Shown: positions 49,472 through 58,131 of the stretch, piece after piece
Numbering within the stretch: position 1 is the first letter of the stretch
How the letters are laid out: the number at the start of each line of letters is the position of its first letter
From: Amycolatopsis iheyensis
GTDB taxonomy: Bacteria > Actinomycetota > Actinomycetes > Mycobacteriales > Pseudonocardiaceae
DNA length: 64,000 nt
Assembly: GCF_024703995.1 (NCBI RefSeq)
Contig: NZ_JAMXQV010000008.1
Location: 359,672-423,671, forward strand
Direction: 5' to 3'
Made by a program: the position numbers and the translations under genes
Notes under the pieces: generated by a model
Databases searched by the model: none
What the model was told of the DNA's origin: nothing
What the model saw: only the letters and a program-made list of their open reading frames with translations

Positions 49472-50707
49472 GTGACTGCGGTTTCACGTGTTCTGCGATT
49501 GGATCACGGCATCGCAGCGAACCGGAACGCCAGTACCGGGAGCACGGCCCTCGTGCTCCTGCTGATCGTGCTGACCTGGCTGCTCAGCCTGCCCGCCCCG
49601 CCGGCCGCGCGGGCGAACGCCCTGGCCGAGACCCCGCCGATGGGCTGGAACAGCTGGAACCAGGTCCGCTGCTACGACCTCACCGAAGACGTCGTGCGGA
49701 AGGCGGCCGACGCGCTGGCCGACACCGGCCTGCGGGACGCGGGCTACCGCTACGTCGTCGTCGACGACTGCTGGCAGGCGCCCGCGCGGGCCGCCGACGG
49801 TTCCCTGCAAGCCGATCCGAAGCGGTTCCCGAACGGCATCGCCGACCTCGCCGACTACGTCCACTCCCGCGGCCTGCTCTTCGGCATCTACGCCGTGCCC
49901 GGCAGCCGCACCTGCGCGATGGCCAACGACGCCTACCCCGCGACCGGCATCGGCTCGCTCGGCCACGAACGCCAGGACGCCGAGACGTTCGACCGCTGGG
50001 GCGTCGACTACCTCAAGTACGACTGGTGCAACGCCGACACCGTCGACGGCCTCGACCGCAAGACGGCGTTCGAGAAGATGCGCGACGAGCTCGCCGCGCT
50101 CCCCCGCCCGATCGTCTACGCGATCTCCGAATACGGCGTCTCCAGCCCGTGGACCTGGGCCCGGCCGGTGGCGAACCTGTGGCGCACGACCAACGACCTG
50201 GTCGCGACCTGGGACTCGGTGCTCGCCACCATCGACCAGCAGGCGTCGGTCGCCGCCCACAGCGGCGCCCCGGGCGGCTGGAACGACCCGGACATGCTGC
50301 AGGTCGGCAACGGCACCCTGACCCCCGACGAGGCCCGCGCGCACTTCAGCGTCTGGGCGGTGCTGAACGCGCCGCTGTTCGCCGGCGCCGACCCGGCGAA
50401 GCTGAGCGACACCGACCTCGCGACGCTGAGCAACCCCGAGGCGATCGCCGTCGACCAGGACTTCGCGGGCGGCCAGGGCCGGCAGCTGAAGGCCGGCCCC
50501 GGCTACCAGGTGTGGGGCAAGCCGCTGACCGGCGGCGGGATCGCGGTGGTGCTGCTCAACACCGGCGCCACCACCGCGACCGTGTCCGCTTCGCTGCCGG
50601 GCTCCTGGTCCGTCCGGGACCTGTGGACGCACCGGGACGTCGGCACCGACGTCTCGGCGACCCTGCGGCCGCACGCCGCGGCCCTGCTCAAGCTCACCCC
50701 GAGGTGA
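49472..50707 (+). CDS. Secreted alpha-galactosidase-like glycoside hydrolase GH27
   Basis: 411-residue exported GH27 enzyme. Signal or anchor helix about 24-42 (ALVLLLIVLTWLLSLPAP) with APPAARANA before the mature part. The TIM barrel begins PPMGWNSWNQVRCYDLTEDV. The nucleophile is D184 in YLKYDWCN and the acid/base is D274 in WNDPDMLQVGN, both intact. A C-terminal beta domain (GGIAVVLLNTGATTATVSAS) matches family architecture. Hydrolyses terminal alpha-galactosyl or related sugars outside the cell. The start is GTG at 49472, 12 bases from the divergent gamma-CA-like start. Its 3' end overlaps the convergent GNAT gene by 14 bases. Confidence 0.88.
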   Translation: MTAVSRVLRLDHGIAANRNASTGSTALVLLLIVLTWLLSLPAPPAARANALAETPPMGWNSWNQVRCYDLTEDVVRKAADALADTGLRDAGYRYVVVDDCWQAPARAADGSLQADPKRFPNGIADLADYVHSRGLLFGIYAVPGSRTCAMANDAYPATGIGSLGHERQDAETFDRWGVDYLKYDWCNADTVDGLDRKTAFEKMRDELAALPRPIVYAISEYGVSSPWTWARPVANLWRTTNDLVATWDSVLATIDQQASVAAHSGAPGGWNDPDMLQVGNGTLTPDEARAHFSVWAVLNAPLFAGADPAKLSDTDLATLSNPEAIAVDQDFAGGQGRQLKAGPGYQVWGKPLTGGGIAVVLLNTGATTATVSASLPGSWSVRDLWTHRDVGTDVSATLRPHAAALLKLTPR

Positions 50708-51173
50708 GGTCCTTGCCGAAGCAGCGGCTTTCCGGCTCGTTCTTGTAGACGCCGAAGTTCGGGATCTCGGCGTAGCCCGACGACGTGTAGAGCGCGATCG
50801 CCTCCGGCTGCTTGGTGCCGGTTTCCAGCACCGCGCGCTTGCGGCCGCACAGCGCCGCCGTGCGCTCCAGCTCGGACAGGATCATCCGCGCGAACCCGCG
50901 GCCGCGGGCGGAGTCGGCGACGTACATCCGCTTGAACTCGGCGTCGCCGTCCCGGAAGTCCGGGGCGGGGCCGTCGTGGGCACGCCAGGCACCACAGGCG
51001 ACGGCTTCCTCGCCCTGGTAGCCGACGAGGAAAACGCCCTGCGGCGGGTCGAAGTCCGCCGGGCTCATCGGGGTCACGTCCTCGTCGCCGTAGCGCTCGA
51101 CGTACACCTGCTGCACCGCGGCCATGAGCTTGGCCGCGTCGGGGTGGTCGTAGGGGACCGGAACGATTCTCAC
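50694..51173 (-). CDS. GNAT-family N-acetyltransferase
   Basis: 159-residue acetyltransferase. Conserved pyrophosphate-binding region ADSARGRGFARMILSELERT (R/Q-x-x-G-x-G/A pattern RGRGFA) and ALYTSSGYAEIPNFG at the end. GTG start at 51173 (VRIVPVPYDHP) chosen over earlier starts because it gives the fold's first strand directly. It sits 16 bases after the thiL stop on the same strand. Substrate unknown. Confidence 0.82.
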   Translation of the reverse strand: MRIVPVPYDHPDAAKLMAAVQQVYVERYGDEDVTPMSPADFDPPQGVFLVGYQGEEAVACGAWRAHDGPAPDFRDGDAEFKRMYVADSARGRGFARMILSELERTAALCGRKRAVLETGTKQPEAIALYTSSGYAEIPNFGVYKNEPESRCFGKDLTSG

Positions 51174-51189
51174 GTCCGCCGACTTTAGT

Positions 51190-52146
51190 TCAGCGCCAGT
51201 GCGTCCAGCCGCCTTCTCGCGCAAAAGGCTTGCCGTCCACGGTGATCCCCGAGTCCGCCATCGTGACGACGCCGATGGTGCGCCAACCCTCGGGCAGTTC
51301 GGCGAACGGCGGGAAGGTGGCCGCGAGCGCGTGATCCTCGCCACCGGTCAGCACCCAGTCCAGGGGGTCGGCGCCGAGCGCGGCGCCGACTTCCTTGAGC
51401 CGGCCGGGGATGTCGAGGTCGGCGGTGCGGACGTCGATGCCGACCCCGGACTCCTCGCCGATGTGGGCGAGGTCGGCGAGCAGGCCGTCGGAGACGTCGA
51501 TCATCGCGGTGGCCCCGGCGAGGGCGGCCCGTGGACCGGCCTCGTACGGCGGTTCCGGGCAGCGCTGGGCGTTGACCACGCCGACCGGCGAGCGGAAGCC
51601 CCGGCCGAGCACGGCCAGGCCGGCCGCGGCCCAGCCGAGCCGCCCGGTGACGGCGACGACGTCACCCGGCCGGGCGCCCGAGCGCGTCACGGGCTCGCGG
51701 TCGCCGAGGTCGCCGAGCGCGGTGACGCTGATCACCAGCTGGTCGGCGCGGACCATGTCGCCGCCGGAGACGCCGATGCCGGCGCGCTCGGCCTCGGCCC
51801 ACATGCCGTCGGCGAGGCCGGTGACGACCTCGCGCGGGGTGTCGGGTGGGCAGGCGAGGCCGACCAGGACGGTGGTCGGGGTGGCGCCCATGGCGGCGAT
51901 GTCGGCCAGGTTGACCGCGACGGCCTTGCGCCCGACGTGCTCGGGGGCGGACCAGTCGAGCCGGAAGTGGACGCCCTGCACGAGCACGTCCGTGCTGGCG
52001 ACCACCCGGCCGTCGGGGGCCGCGACGACGGCGGCGTCGTCACCCGGGCCGAGCAGCGTGCCCGGAGGCTGGCGCCGTCCTTCGGTGACGGCGCGGATGA
52101 GCGCGAACTCGCCGGTCTCCGCGACCGTTCCGTCGTTCGGTGACAC
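51190..52146 (-). CDS. thiL: Thiamine-monophosphate kinase
   Basis: 318-residue ATP-dependent kinase that converts thiamine monophosphate to thiamine diphosphate. AIRS/ThiL signatures: GDDAAVVAAPDGRVVASTDV, HVGRKAVAVNLADIAAMGAT, GVSGGDMVRADQLVISVTAL, and AMIDVSDGLLADLAHIGEES in the second half. GTG start at 52146. Divergent from the Lrp-domain gene; corresponds to Rv2977c. Confidence 0.95.
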   Translation of the reverse strand: MSPNDGTVAETGEFALIRAVTEGRRQPPGTLLGPGDDAAVVAAPDGRVVASTDVLVQGVHFRLDWSAPEHVGRKAVAVNLADIAAMGATPTTVLVGLACPPDTPREVVTGLADGMWAEAERAGIGVSGGDMVRADQLVISVTALGDLGDREPVTRSGARPGDVVAVTGRLGWAAAGLAVLGRGFRSPVGVVNAQRCPEPPYEAGPRAALAGATAMIDVSDGLLADLAHIGEESGVGIDVRTADLDIPGRLKEVGAALGADPLDWVLTGGEDHALAATFPPFAELPEGWRTIGVVTMADSGITVDGKPFAREGGWTHWR

Positions 52147-52270
52147 CCGTCACCTCTGCTTTCTCTCCCAGGACAAAGATCGATCACCGATAGTCGGATG
52201 CCCTATGTTTTTCGGTGAGCTGGCTATACGTTCCTACCTGAGCAGACCGATCCCGACGAAAGGGCGCGCC

Positions 52271-52504
52271 GTGGTCCACGCATACATCCTCATCCAGACC
52301 GAGGTCGGCAAGGCCGCCGCGGTCGCCGCCGAGATCTCGAGCATCCCGGGGGTCACCAGCTCGGAGGATGTCACGGGACCGTACGACGTGATCGTCCGCG
52401 CGGCCGCCGACAGCGTCGACCAGCTGGGCCAGCTGGTGGTCGCGAAGGTGCAGAACGTGGAGGGCATCACGCGGACGCTGACCTGCCCGGTGGTCCATCT
52501 CTGA
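52271..52504 (+). CDS. Stand-alone Lrp/AsnC ligand-binding (RAM) domain protein
   Basis: 77-residue protein consisting only of the Lrp/AsnC C-terminal domain: VHAYILIQTEVGKAAAVAAE, ISSIPGVTSSEDVTGPYDVI and VRAAADSVDQLGQLV. It lacks the HTH, as in the known small RAM-domain proteins of actinobacteria that assemble into oligomers and bind amino acids. GTG start at 52271 with AAAGGG upstream. It precedes the DUF3515 gene by 19 bases. Confidence 0.88.
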   Translation: MVHAYILIQTEVGKAAAVAAEISSIPGVTSSEDVTGPYDVIVRAAADSVDQLGQLVVAKVQNVEGITRTLTCPVVHL

Positions 52505-52523
52505 GCAGTGGTGTAGTGGACCG

Positions 52524-53060
52524 GTGCCCGATTCAGACACCGGTGCCCCACCCAGGGTGGTGCTCGTCACCGCGACCGCGCTCGCCGTCGCACTGGCGGT
52601 CGCCGTCGCCGTCTTCGCGTTGACCCAGCGCTCCTCGGACCCCGCGGACGGCCCGTTGCCGCTCGTGGCCGTGCCGGCGCCCGCTTCGGGGGCACCGGGG
52701 TGCACGACGTTGCTGGCCGCGGTGCCGACGGAGCTGACTTCGAACGGGACGGCGTTGAAGGTGCGCACGCTGGCCGACCCGGCCCCGCCGGCGACGGTGG
52801 CCTGGGGCACGGGTGACCCGCTGGTGCTGCGCTGCGGGCTGGACCGCCCCCCGGAGCTGACCCCGACGGCGGCGCTGCGGCTGGTGAACAAGGTCCAGTG
52901 GCTGCAGGTGCCGGGCGAGGGCTCGTCGACGTGGTACGTCGTGGACCGGGAGGTCTATGCGGCGTTGACCGTGCCGGACAGTGCGGGCACCGGGCCGCTG
53001 CAGCAGATCTCGGACGCTGTGGCCGCGAAGCTGCCGGCGAAGCCGCTGCGGTTCTCCTGA
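52524..53060 (+). CDS. DUF3515 membrane-anchored protein
   Basis: 178-residue protein with a single membrane helix at about 12-33 (VVLVTATALAVALAVAVAVF) and an extracytoplasmic domain carrying two Cys (PGCTTLLAAVPTEL and LVLRCGLDRPPEL). It matches DUF3515 (Rv2980 of M. tuberculosis) in topology, length and position between thiL and ddl. Function unknown. Likely cotranscribed with the RAM-domain gene. Confidence 0.85.
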   Translation: MPDSDTGAPPRVVLVTATALAVALAVAVAVFALTQRSSDPADGPLPLVAVPAPASGAPGCTTLLAAVPTELTSNGTALKVRTLADPAPPATVAWGTGDPLVLRCGLDRPPELTPTAALRLVNKVQWLQVPGEGSSTWYVVDREVYAALTVPDSAGTGPLQQISDAVAAKLPAKPLRFS

Positions 53061-53088
53061 GCCGGGTCTGATGCCGTTCGGCGCCTGA

Positions 53089-53207
53089 TCAGCTCTTGCC
53101 GATCGTGATCATCGTGATCACGAACGACACGACACCGAGCAAGGCCGACACGACGATCAGTCCGGCAAGGCCAAGGCCGGTGAAGAAAAAAGGCAGAGAA
53201 CCTTCAT
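53089..53207 (-). pseudogene. Small hydrophobic gene apparently broken by a homopolymer slip
   Basis: Read from the ATG at 53207 the frame gives MKVLCLFSSPALALPD and stops. One base shift in the run of six T (complement of the A-run near 53185-53191) would instead give a continuous hydrophobic protein ending GLAGLIVVSALLGVVSFVIT followed by MITIGKS, of about 39 residues. A GAGG precedes the ATG. This may be a real frameshift, a sequencing error in the T-run, or chance; the hydrophobic reading frame looks better than random. Confidence 0.35.
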
Positions 53208-53414
53208 GCTCACCCCTCGGTCAGCTCCGGCCACCCGTGATCAAGCGTAGCCAAAATCACTGGACATGACCGGGACATACAGTGGGCAATCACCGCCGAT
53301 AGCGAGTTTTCGCTGGTCAGCGCCCGAACCGCAGTCCGGAGCGCTGCGGAGAACCACCCGCGAAGGCCAAAGCGGCCCCGCCGCGGGCAATTCGAACCAG
53401 ATCTCCCCGCGGAT

Positions 53415-54509
53415 CTAGCGGAGGCCCGTGCCGCGGGCGATCGCCGTCTCGATGAGCGTGGTCAGCAGCGTCGCGTAGTCCACGCCGGTGACCTCCCACA
53501 TCTTCGGGTAGGCCGACTTCGTCGTGAAGCCGGGCATGGTGTTGACCTCGTTGATGGTCAGCTCGCCGTCGGCGCCGACGAAGAAGTCGACGCGGGCGAG
53601 GCCCTGGCAGTCGAGGGCCCGGAAGGCCGCCACGGCCATCGCGCGCAGCTTCTCGGTGAGCGCGTCGTCGAGCTTGGCCGGGATGTCCAGCTCGGCGTCG
53701 TCCCCGAGGTACTTGGTTTCGAAGTCGTACCAGGCGTTTTCGTCCTCGGACAGCACCCGGATCTCCGCGGGCAGCGAAGCTTCGACGCGGCCGTCCGGGA
53801 ACTCGAGGACCCCGCATTCGACCTCGCGCCCGACGACGGCGGCTTCGACCAGGACCTTCGGGTCGGTGGCGCGGGCGAGCTCGATGGCGGCGCCGAGGTC
53901 GGCCCAGGACGTCACCCGGCTGATGCCGACCGACGACCCGGCCCGCGACGGCTTGACGAAGACCGGCAGGCCGAGCTTCGCGCGATCCGCGTCGTCCAAA
54001 GTGGACTGGCCGCGCTTGAGCGCGGCGAAGGTGCCGACCGGAAGTCCTTCGGCGGCCAGGAGCTTCTTCGCGGTTTCCTTGTCCATGGCGGCGGCGCTGG
54101 CGAGCACCCCGGGCCCGACGTACGGGATGCCGGCGAGCTCGAGCAGGCCCTGGATGGTGCCGTCCTCGCCGAAGGCGCCGTGCAGCACCGGGAAGACGAC
54201 GTCGACCTGGGAGAGAAGTTCGCTCTCCCGCCCGGCTTCCACGGCGACGAGGCCCTGGCTGGACGGATCACCGGCGAGCACCAGGCCCTTGCCGTCGTCG
54301 ACGGAGGGCAGTTCGCGGCCGCGGATGGCGAGCTGGGCGGAGTCGCCGGTGCCGAGCACCCACCGGCCTTCGCGGGTGATGCCGACCGGGACGGCTTCGA
54401 ACCGCTCCGGGTCGAGGTTCCCCAGGACACTGCCGGCGGACAGGCAGGAGATGGTGTGCTCGCTGCTGCGCCCGCCGAACACGACCGCCACCCGGATCTT
54501 CTCGCTCAT
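53415..54509 (-). CDS. ddl: D-alanine-D-alanine ligase
   Basis: 364-residue ATP-grasp enzyme that joins two D-Ala for peptidoglycan. Motifs: VFGGRSSEHTISCLSAGSVL near the start, PVLHGAFGEDGTIQGLLELA, VKPSRAGSSVGISRV, DFETKYL and ARVDFFVGADGELTINEVNT with the metal-binding NEVNTMPG. All ATP-grasp residues are present. It ends before a 350-base gap and is convergent with DUF3515. Corresponds to Rv2981c. Nothing suggests a D-Ala-D-Lac (van-type) ligase. Confidence 0.95.
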   Translation of the reverse strand: MSEKIRVAVVFGGRSSEHTISCLSAGSVLGNLDPERFEAVPVGITREGRWVLGTGDSAQLAIRGRELPSVDDGKGLVLAGDPSSQGLVAVEAGRESELLSQVDVVFPVLHGAFGEDGTIQGLLELAGIPYVGPGVLASAAAMDKETAKKLLAAEGLPVGTFAALKRGQSTLDDADRAKLGLPVFVKPSRAGSSVGISRVTSWADLGAAIELARATDPKVLVEAAVVGREVECGVLEFPDGRVEASLPAEIRVLSEDENAWYDFETKYLGDDAELDIPAKLDDALTEKLRAMAVAAFRALDCQGLARVDFFVGADGELTINEVNTMPGFTTKSAYPKMWEVTGVDYATLLTTLIETAIARGTGLR

Positions 54510-54615
54510 GGTGAGCCACCGTACCCGGTGACCTCGGCGAACAGCCGAGGCCGGTGCGCCGGGCGGAGGCTCGCGGGCGGTGAGCGCAACCTGGGTGGCG
54601 CCGGTGCGTCGTCAC

Positions 54616-56001
54616 CTACAGGACGGAGTGTCCGCGCAGCAGCGAAACCAACGTCGGCAAGGCCGAAACCAAGGCCTCTCGCGCACAACCCGCGTACCCG
54701 ATCGCGACCCCGTGCGCGGTGGGCGGACCCGCGAAGTGCCGCGCCAGCCCGTCCAGCCGGATCCCCCGCCGCTCGGCCGAAGCGATCACCGACGTCTCCG
54801 CCGAAGCCGACGAAAACGGCACCACCAGGTGCGCCCCCGCGTCGTCGCCCCGCACCGGCACCCCGGCCGCGCCGAGCGCCCCCGCCAGCAGCGTCCGCCG
54901 CTCGGCCATCTCGCGGCGCAGTTTGCGCAGGTGACGTCCCAGGTCCCCGTTCCGCGCGAACTCGTACAGCACACGCTGCCCCGCCGGCGAGGGCCGCGTC
55001 CCGGTCAGGTCCCGGTAGGCCAGCACCGCCGAGGTGATCGCCTCCGGCGCCACCATCCAGCCCGCGCCCAGCGTCGGCGTGAGGATCTTCGACGTCGTCC
55101 CCAGGTGCGCCACCACGTCCGGCGCCAGCGAGGCCAGCATCGGCAGCGGCGCGACGTCGAAGCGCAGCTCGCCGTCGTAGTCGTCCTCGATCACCAGCAT
55201 GGCCGACGACCGCGCCCGCTCGACCAGCGAAACCCGCCGCGCCGCGCTCAGGCGGCTGCCCATCGGGTACTGGTGCGCCGGCGAGCAGTACACCGCCCTG
55301 GCGTCGGCGGGAATCGCCTCCGGCCGCAGCCCCTCGAGGTCCACCGGGACGCCCACCACCCGCATGCCGGCCCGCCGGAACGCCTGCACCGCCCGCTGGT
55401 AGCCGGGCTCCTCGACGGCGACGACGTCCCCGCGCTCCAGCACCGCGGCGGCCAGCTCCACCACCGCGGCCGTCGTCCCGCCGGTGGCCAGCACCGACCC
55501 CGCCGCCAGCCCGCGGTGGCGCAGCAGGTGCTCCGACACGGCCGCGCGGTACTCGGGCAGCCCGGCGCGGTGGGCGCGGATCAGCGGGTCCGGGTCGGCC
55601 GCCGCCCGCCAGGCGCGGCGCCAGGCCGCGCGGTCCAGGCCGTCCGCCCACGGCGTGCCCGGGCCCAGGTCCAGCAGCGACGACGTCTCGGCTTCCGGCG
55701 TCGGGACGGCGGGCGCGGGGACTTCCGAGGCCGAGAACGACGGCGGTGTCGTCACGTAGGTGCCGGAGCCGTGCCGCCCGGCGATCCAGCCTTCGGCGTG
55801 CAGCTGCTCGTACGCCGCCGACGTCACCGTGCGGCTGACGCCGAGGCGCCCCGCCAGCGCCCGCGTGGACGGCAGCCGGTCGCCGCCGCGCAGGTGGCCG
55901 GAAGCGGCCGCTTCGCGCAACGCGTCGGCGAGCTGGACGGCCAGGGGCGTCGCGGCGTCCCGGTCCAGGCTGACCGGGAGGGCGGTGTCGGCGTGGGTCA
56001 C
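54616..56001 (-). CDS. MocR/PdxR-type regulator (GntR-aminotransferase fusion)
   Basis: 461-residue fusion. Residues 10-85 are a GntR winged helix (PLAVQLADALREAAASGHLR, GGDRLPSTRALAGRLGVSRT), and residues 110-455 are a fold type I aminotransferase with EEPGYQRAVQAFRRAGMR, EDDYDGELRF and the PLP-Lys motif GTTSKILTPTLGAGWM. Such proteins sense PLP or amino acids rather than transaminate. GTG start at 56001. It is divergent from a PNPOx-like gene over three AAGTGKAC direct repeats, resembling the AAAGTGG-type site of Corynebacterium PdxR, so control of vitamin B6 or the flavoprotein gene is likely. Confidence 0.9.
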   Translation of the reverse strand: MTHADTALPVSLDRDAATPLAVQLADALREAAASGHLRGGDRLPSTRALAGRLGVSRTVTSAAYEQLHAEGWIAGRHGSGTYVTTPPSFSASEVPAPAVPTPEAETSSLLDLGPGTPWADGLDRAAWRRAWRAAADPDPLIRAHRAGLPEYRAAVSEHLLRHRGLAAGSVLATGGTTAAVVELAAAVLERGDVVAVEEPGYQRAVQAFRRAGMRVVGVPVDLEGLRPEAIPADARAVYCSPAHQYPMGSRLSAARRVSLVERARSSAMLVIEDDYDGELRFDVAPLPMLASLAPDVVAHLGTTSKILTPTLGAGWMVAPEAITSAVLAYRDLTGTRPSPAGQRVLYEFARNGDLGRHLRKLRREMAERRTLLAGALGAAGVPVRGDDAGAHLVVPFSSASAETSVIASAERRGIRLDGLARHFAGPPTAHGVAIGYAGCAREALVSALPTLVSLLRGHSVL

Positions 56002-56012
56002 GGGACCTCCTC

Positions 56013-56044
56013 AAGTGGACTTCCCAAGTGTACGAGAAGTGGAC
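56013..56044. promoter_or_regulatory. Three direct repeats AAGTGKAC, MocR operator candidate
   Basis: AAGTGGAC (56013-56020), AAGTGTAC (56026-56033) and AAGTGGAC (56037-56044) are direct repeats with start spacing of 13 and 11. MocR/PdxR proteins bind direct repeats of this kind, so this is their probable operator upstream of both divergent genes. Confidence 0.75.
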
Positions 56045-56081
56045 GTTTTCCGATGCCACTGTGGCGAGGGACGCTGAAGAC

Positions 56082-56732
56082 ATGCTGTCCACCACGCCCC
56101 GCACCACGCTCGGCCGCAAGAAGCACCGGGCCGTGACCGACCGCTCCGCCCTGCACGCCGTCCTGGACGAGGGCCTGATCTGCCACCTCGGGATCGTCCG
56201 CGATGGGGTGCCGCTGGTCCTCCCGACCGGCTACGGCCGCGACGGCGACACGCTCTACCTGCACGGCTCGACCGGCGCGACCAGCCTCCGCGCCGCGGCG
56301 GACGAGCTCGACGTCTGCGTCACCGTCACCCTGCTCGACGGCATCGTCTACTCGCGCTCGGTCAACAACCACTCGATGAACTACCGCAGCGCGGTGATCT
56401 TCGGCAAGGCGGCGCCGGTGCTCGACGCCGAGGCGAAGATGCGCGGCCTCCAGGTGCTCACCGACCACCTCGCGCCGGGCTCGTGGGACCACGCGCGCGA
56501 GGTCAACGCGAAGGAGTTCGCGGCGGTGTCGGTGCTCGCGCTCGACCTCGCCGAGGCGTCGGTGAAGATGCGCGCCGAGGGCCCCGACGACGAGCCGGAG
56601 GACCTCGAAGCCGACCGAGCCTGGGCGGGTGTGCTCCCGGTCCGGACGGTCTTCGGCGTGCCGGAGCCCTCCGAAGACCTCTCCCCCGGCTGGTCGGTGC
56701 CGGCGCACGTCACCGGGCGAGCGGCAACCTGA
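56082..56732 (+). CDS. Pyridoxamine 5'-phosphate oxidase-like flavin-binding protein
   Basis: 216-residue split-barrel protein of the PNPOx-like superfamily. HAVLDEGLICHLGIVRDGVP and VLPTGYGRDGDTLYLHGSTG form the flavin-binding barrel; VYSRSVNNHSMNYRSAVIFG is a family block. The ATG at 56082 (MLSTTPRTTLGRKKHRAVTD) gives the usual length; an earlier in-frame start at 56028 lies on the operator repeats. It lacks a clear Shine-Dalgarno and may be leaderless. Under the MocR operator. Real enzymatic activity (B6, F420 or heme-related) cannot be assigned. Its 3' end overlaps the convergent histidine kinase gene by 23 bases. Confidence 0.83.
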   Translation: MLSTTPRTTLGRKKHRAVTDRSALHAVLDEGLICHLGIVRDGVPLVLPTGYGRDGDTLYLHGSTGATSLRAAADELDVCVTVTLLDGIVYSRSVNNHSMNYRSAVIFGKAAPVLDAEAKMRGLQVLTDHLAPGSWDHAREVNAKEFAAVSVLALDLAEASVKMRAEGPDDEPEDLEADRAWAGVLPVRTVFGVPEPSEDLSPGWSVPAHVTGRAAT

Positions 56733-58131
56733 CCGTGAACGTCGTCCGGCCCGGTTCCGAGGCCACCGTGACCGTGCCGCCGTGGGCGGTCACCAGGGAC
56801 TGGACCACCGACAACCCCAGCCCCGTGCCGCCGTTGCCGCGGGTGCGCGAATCGTCGACGCGGAAGAACCGGTCGAAGATCCGCTCCTGGTCGGCCACGG
56901 CGATCCCCGGCCCCGCGTCACCGACCTCGACGACCGCCTCCCCGCCCGAGGCCGTCACCGAGACGTGCACCGCGGTGCCCGGCGGGGTGTGCACGGCCGC
57001 GTTGGCCAGCAGGTTGTCCAGCACCTGACGCAGCCGCAGCGGATCCACGGAAACGAGCGCCGGCGCGAGCGACGTCGTCAGCGGGTGGTCGGGGCGGCCG
57101 GCGGTGAACGCGTCCGCCGCGTCCCCGGCCAGCTCCGCGAGGTCGACGCGCTCCGGGCGCAACGGCGTCTCGGCGGCCCGCGCGTCGAGCCGGGCCAGCA
57201 GCAGGAGGTCGTCGACCAGCACGCTCATCCGGGCCGTCTCCGAGCGGATCTTCGCCAGGTGCGCCTCCCGCTCGGCGGGCTCGTTCGCCGCCGCGTAGCG
57301 GAAGAGGTCGGCGTACCCGCGGATCGACGTCAACGGCGTCCGCAGCTCGTGGGAGGCGTCGGCGACGAACCGGCGCAGCCGCTCGTTCGCCTCCGTCTTC
57401 GCCGCCAGTGACGTGTCGATGTGCGCCAGCATCACGTTGAACGCCGTCCGCAGCTCCTCGACCTCGGCGCCGCCGCCGGCGCCCGCCGCGCGCACCGGCA
57501 GGGCGGGGTTCGCGGTGAGGTCGTGGGAGGCGATGTCGTGCGCGGTGCCCGCCATGTCGGCCAGCGGGCGCAGGCCGCGGCGCAGCACCAGCCGCCCGAC
57601 GACCAGCAGCACGGCCAGCGCGAACGCGAACGCGACCACCTCGACCCAGATCAGCTGCCGGACCGTCCCGTCGAGGTCCTTCTGCGGCGCGGCGGACAGC
57701 AGCACCGAGCCGTTGTCCACCGGGCAGGCCCGCACCCGGTACGGGCCGTCGTCGCGGAGGTAGATGTTGCGCGTGACGTCGCCACCGACCGCCTCGGCGG
57801 CGATCCGCGCCAGCTGCTTGGCGTCCCCGGGCAGCTGACTGCCCGGGGACGGCGTCGCGACGCCGTCGCGCACTTTGTACAGCGCCGAGTACCAGGAGTA
57901 GACGGACTGCGGCGAGCCGTGCGTCTCCCGCAGCTGGGGCAGCTGCTGGTTCTGGCTCTTGGTCAGCTGCTCGTCGAGCCGCCGGTCGAGGTAGCCGTGC
58001 ATGATCCCGACCATCGTCACGCCGACCACCGCGAACACGACGAGGGCGAGCGCGCCGAGGCCCAGCGTGATGCGGGTGCCCAGCCGCGTGCGCTGCCAGG
58101 CCCCGTACCACCGGCGGAAGAAGCGCTTCAC
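56710..58131 (-). CDS. Sensor histidine kinase
   Basis: 473-residue membrane sensor kinase. Two membrane helices (about 21-43 and 165-186) flank an extracytoplasmic region of about 120 residues with no recognised sensor motif. HAMP about 188-245, HisKA with VADASHELRTPLTSIRGYAD (phospho-His near 261), HATPase with RLRQVLDNLLANAAVHTPPG and the G boxes VGDAGPGIAVADQERIFDRF and RGNGGTGLGLSVVQSLVTAH. It begins 4 nt before the response regulator ends (ATGA), so it is translated after it. It resembles the MtrB/BaeS class. Signal unknown; it faces a flavin electron-transfer operon. Confidence 0.93.
   Translation of the reverse strand: MKRFFRRWYGAWQRTRLGTRITLGLGALALVVFAVVGVTMVGIMHGYLDRRLDEQLTKSQNQQLPQLRETHGSPQSVYSWYSALYKVRDGVATPSPGSQLPGDAKQLARIAAEAVGGDVTRNIYLRDDGPYRVRACPVDNGSVLLSAAPQKDLDGTVRQLIWVEVVAFAFALAVLLVVGRLVLRRGLRPLADMAGTAHDIASHDLTANPALPVRAAGAGGGAEVEELRTAFNVMLAHIDTSLAAKTEANERLRRFVADASHELRTPLTSIRGYADLFRYAAANEPAEREAHLAKIRSETARMSVLVDDLLLLARLDARAAETPLRPERVDLAELAGDAADAFTAGRPDHPLTTSLAPALVSVDPLRLRQVLDNLLANAAVHTPPGTAVHVSVTASGGEAVVEVGDAGPGIAVADQERIFDRFFRVDDSRTRGNGGTGLGLSVVQSLVTAHGGTVTVASEPGRTTFTVRLPLAR

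Noticed and set aside
53208..53414. A further small gene between the broken hydrophobic frame and ddl
   Set aside because: No Shine-Dalgarno plus start with a plausible product; region reads as ordinary gap.
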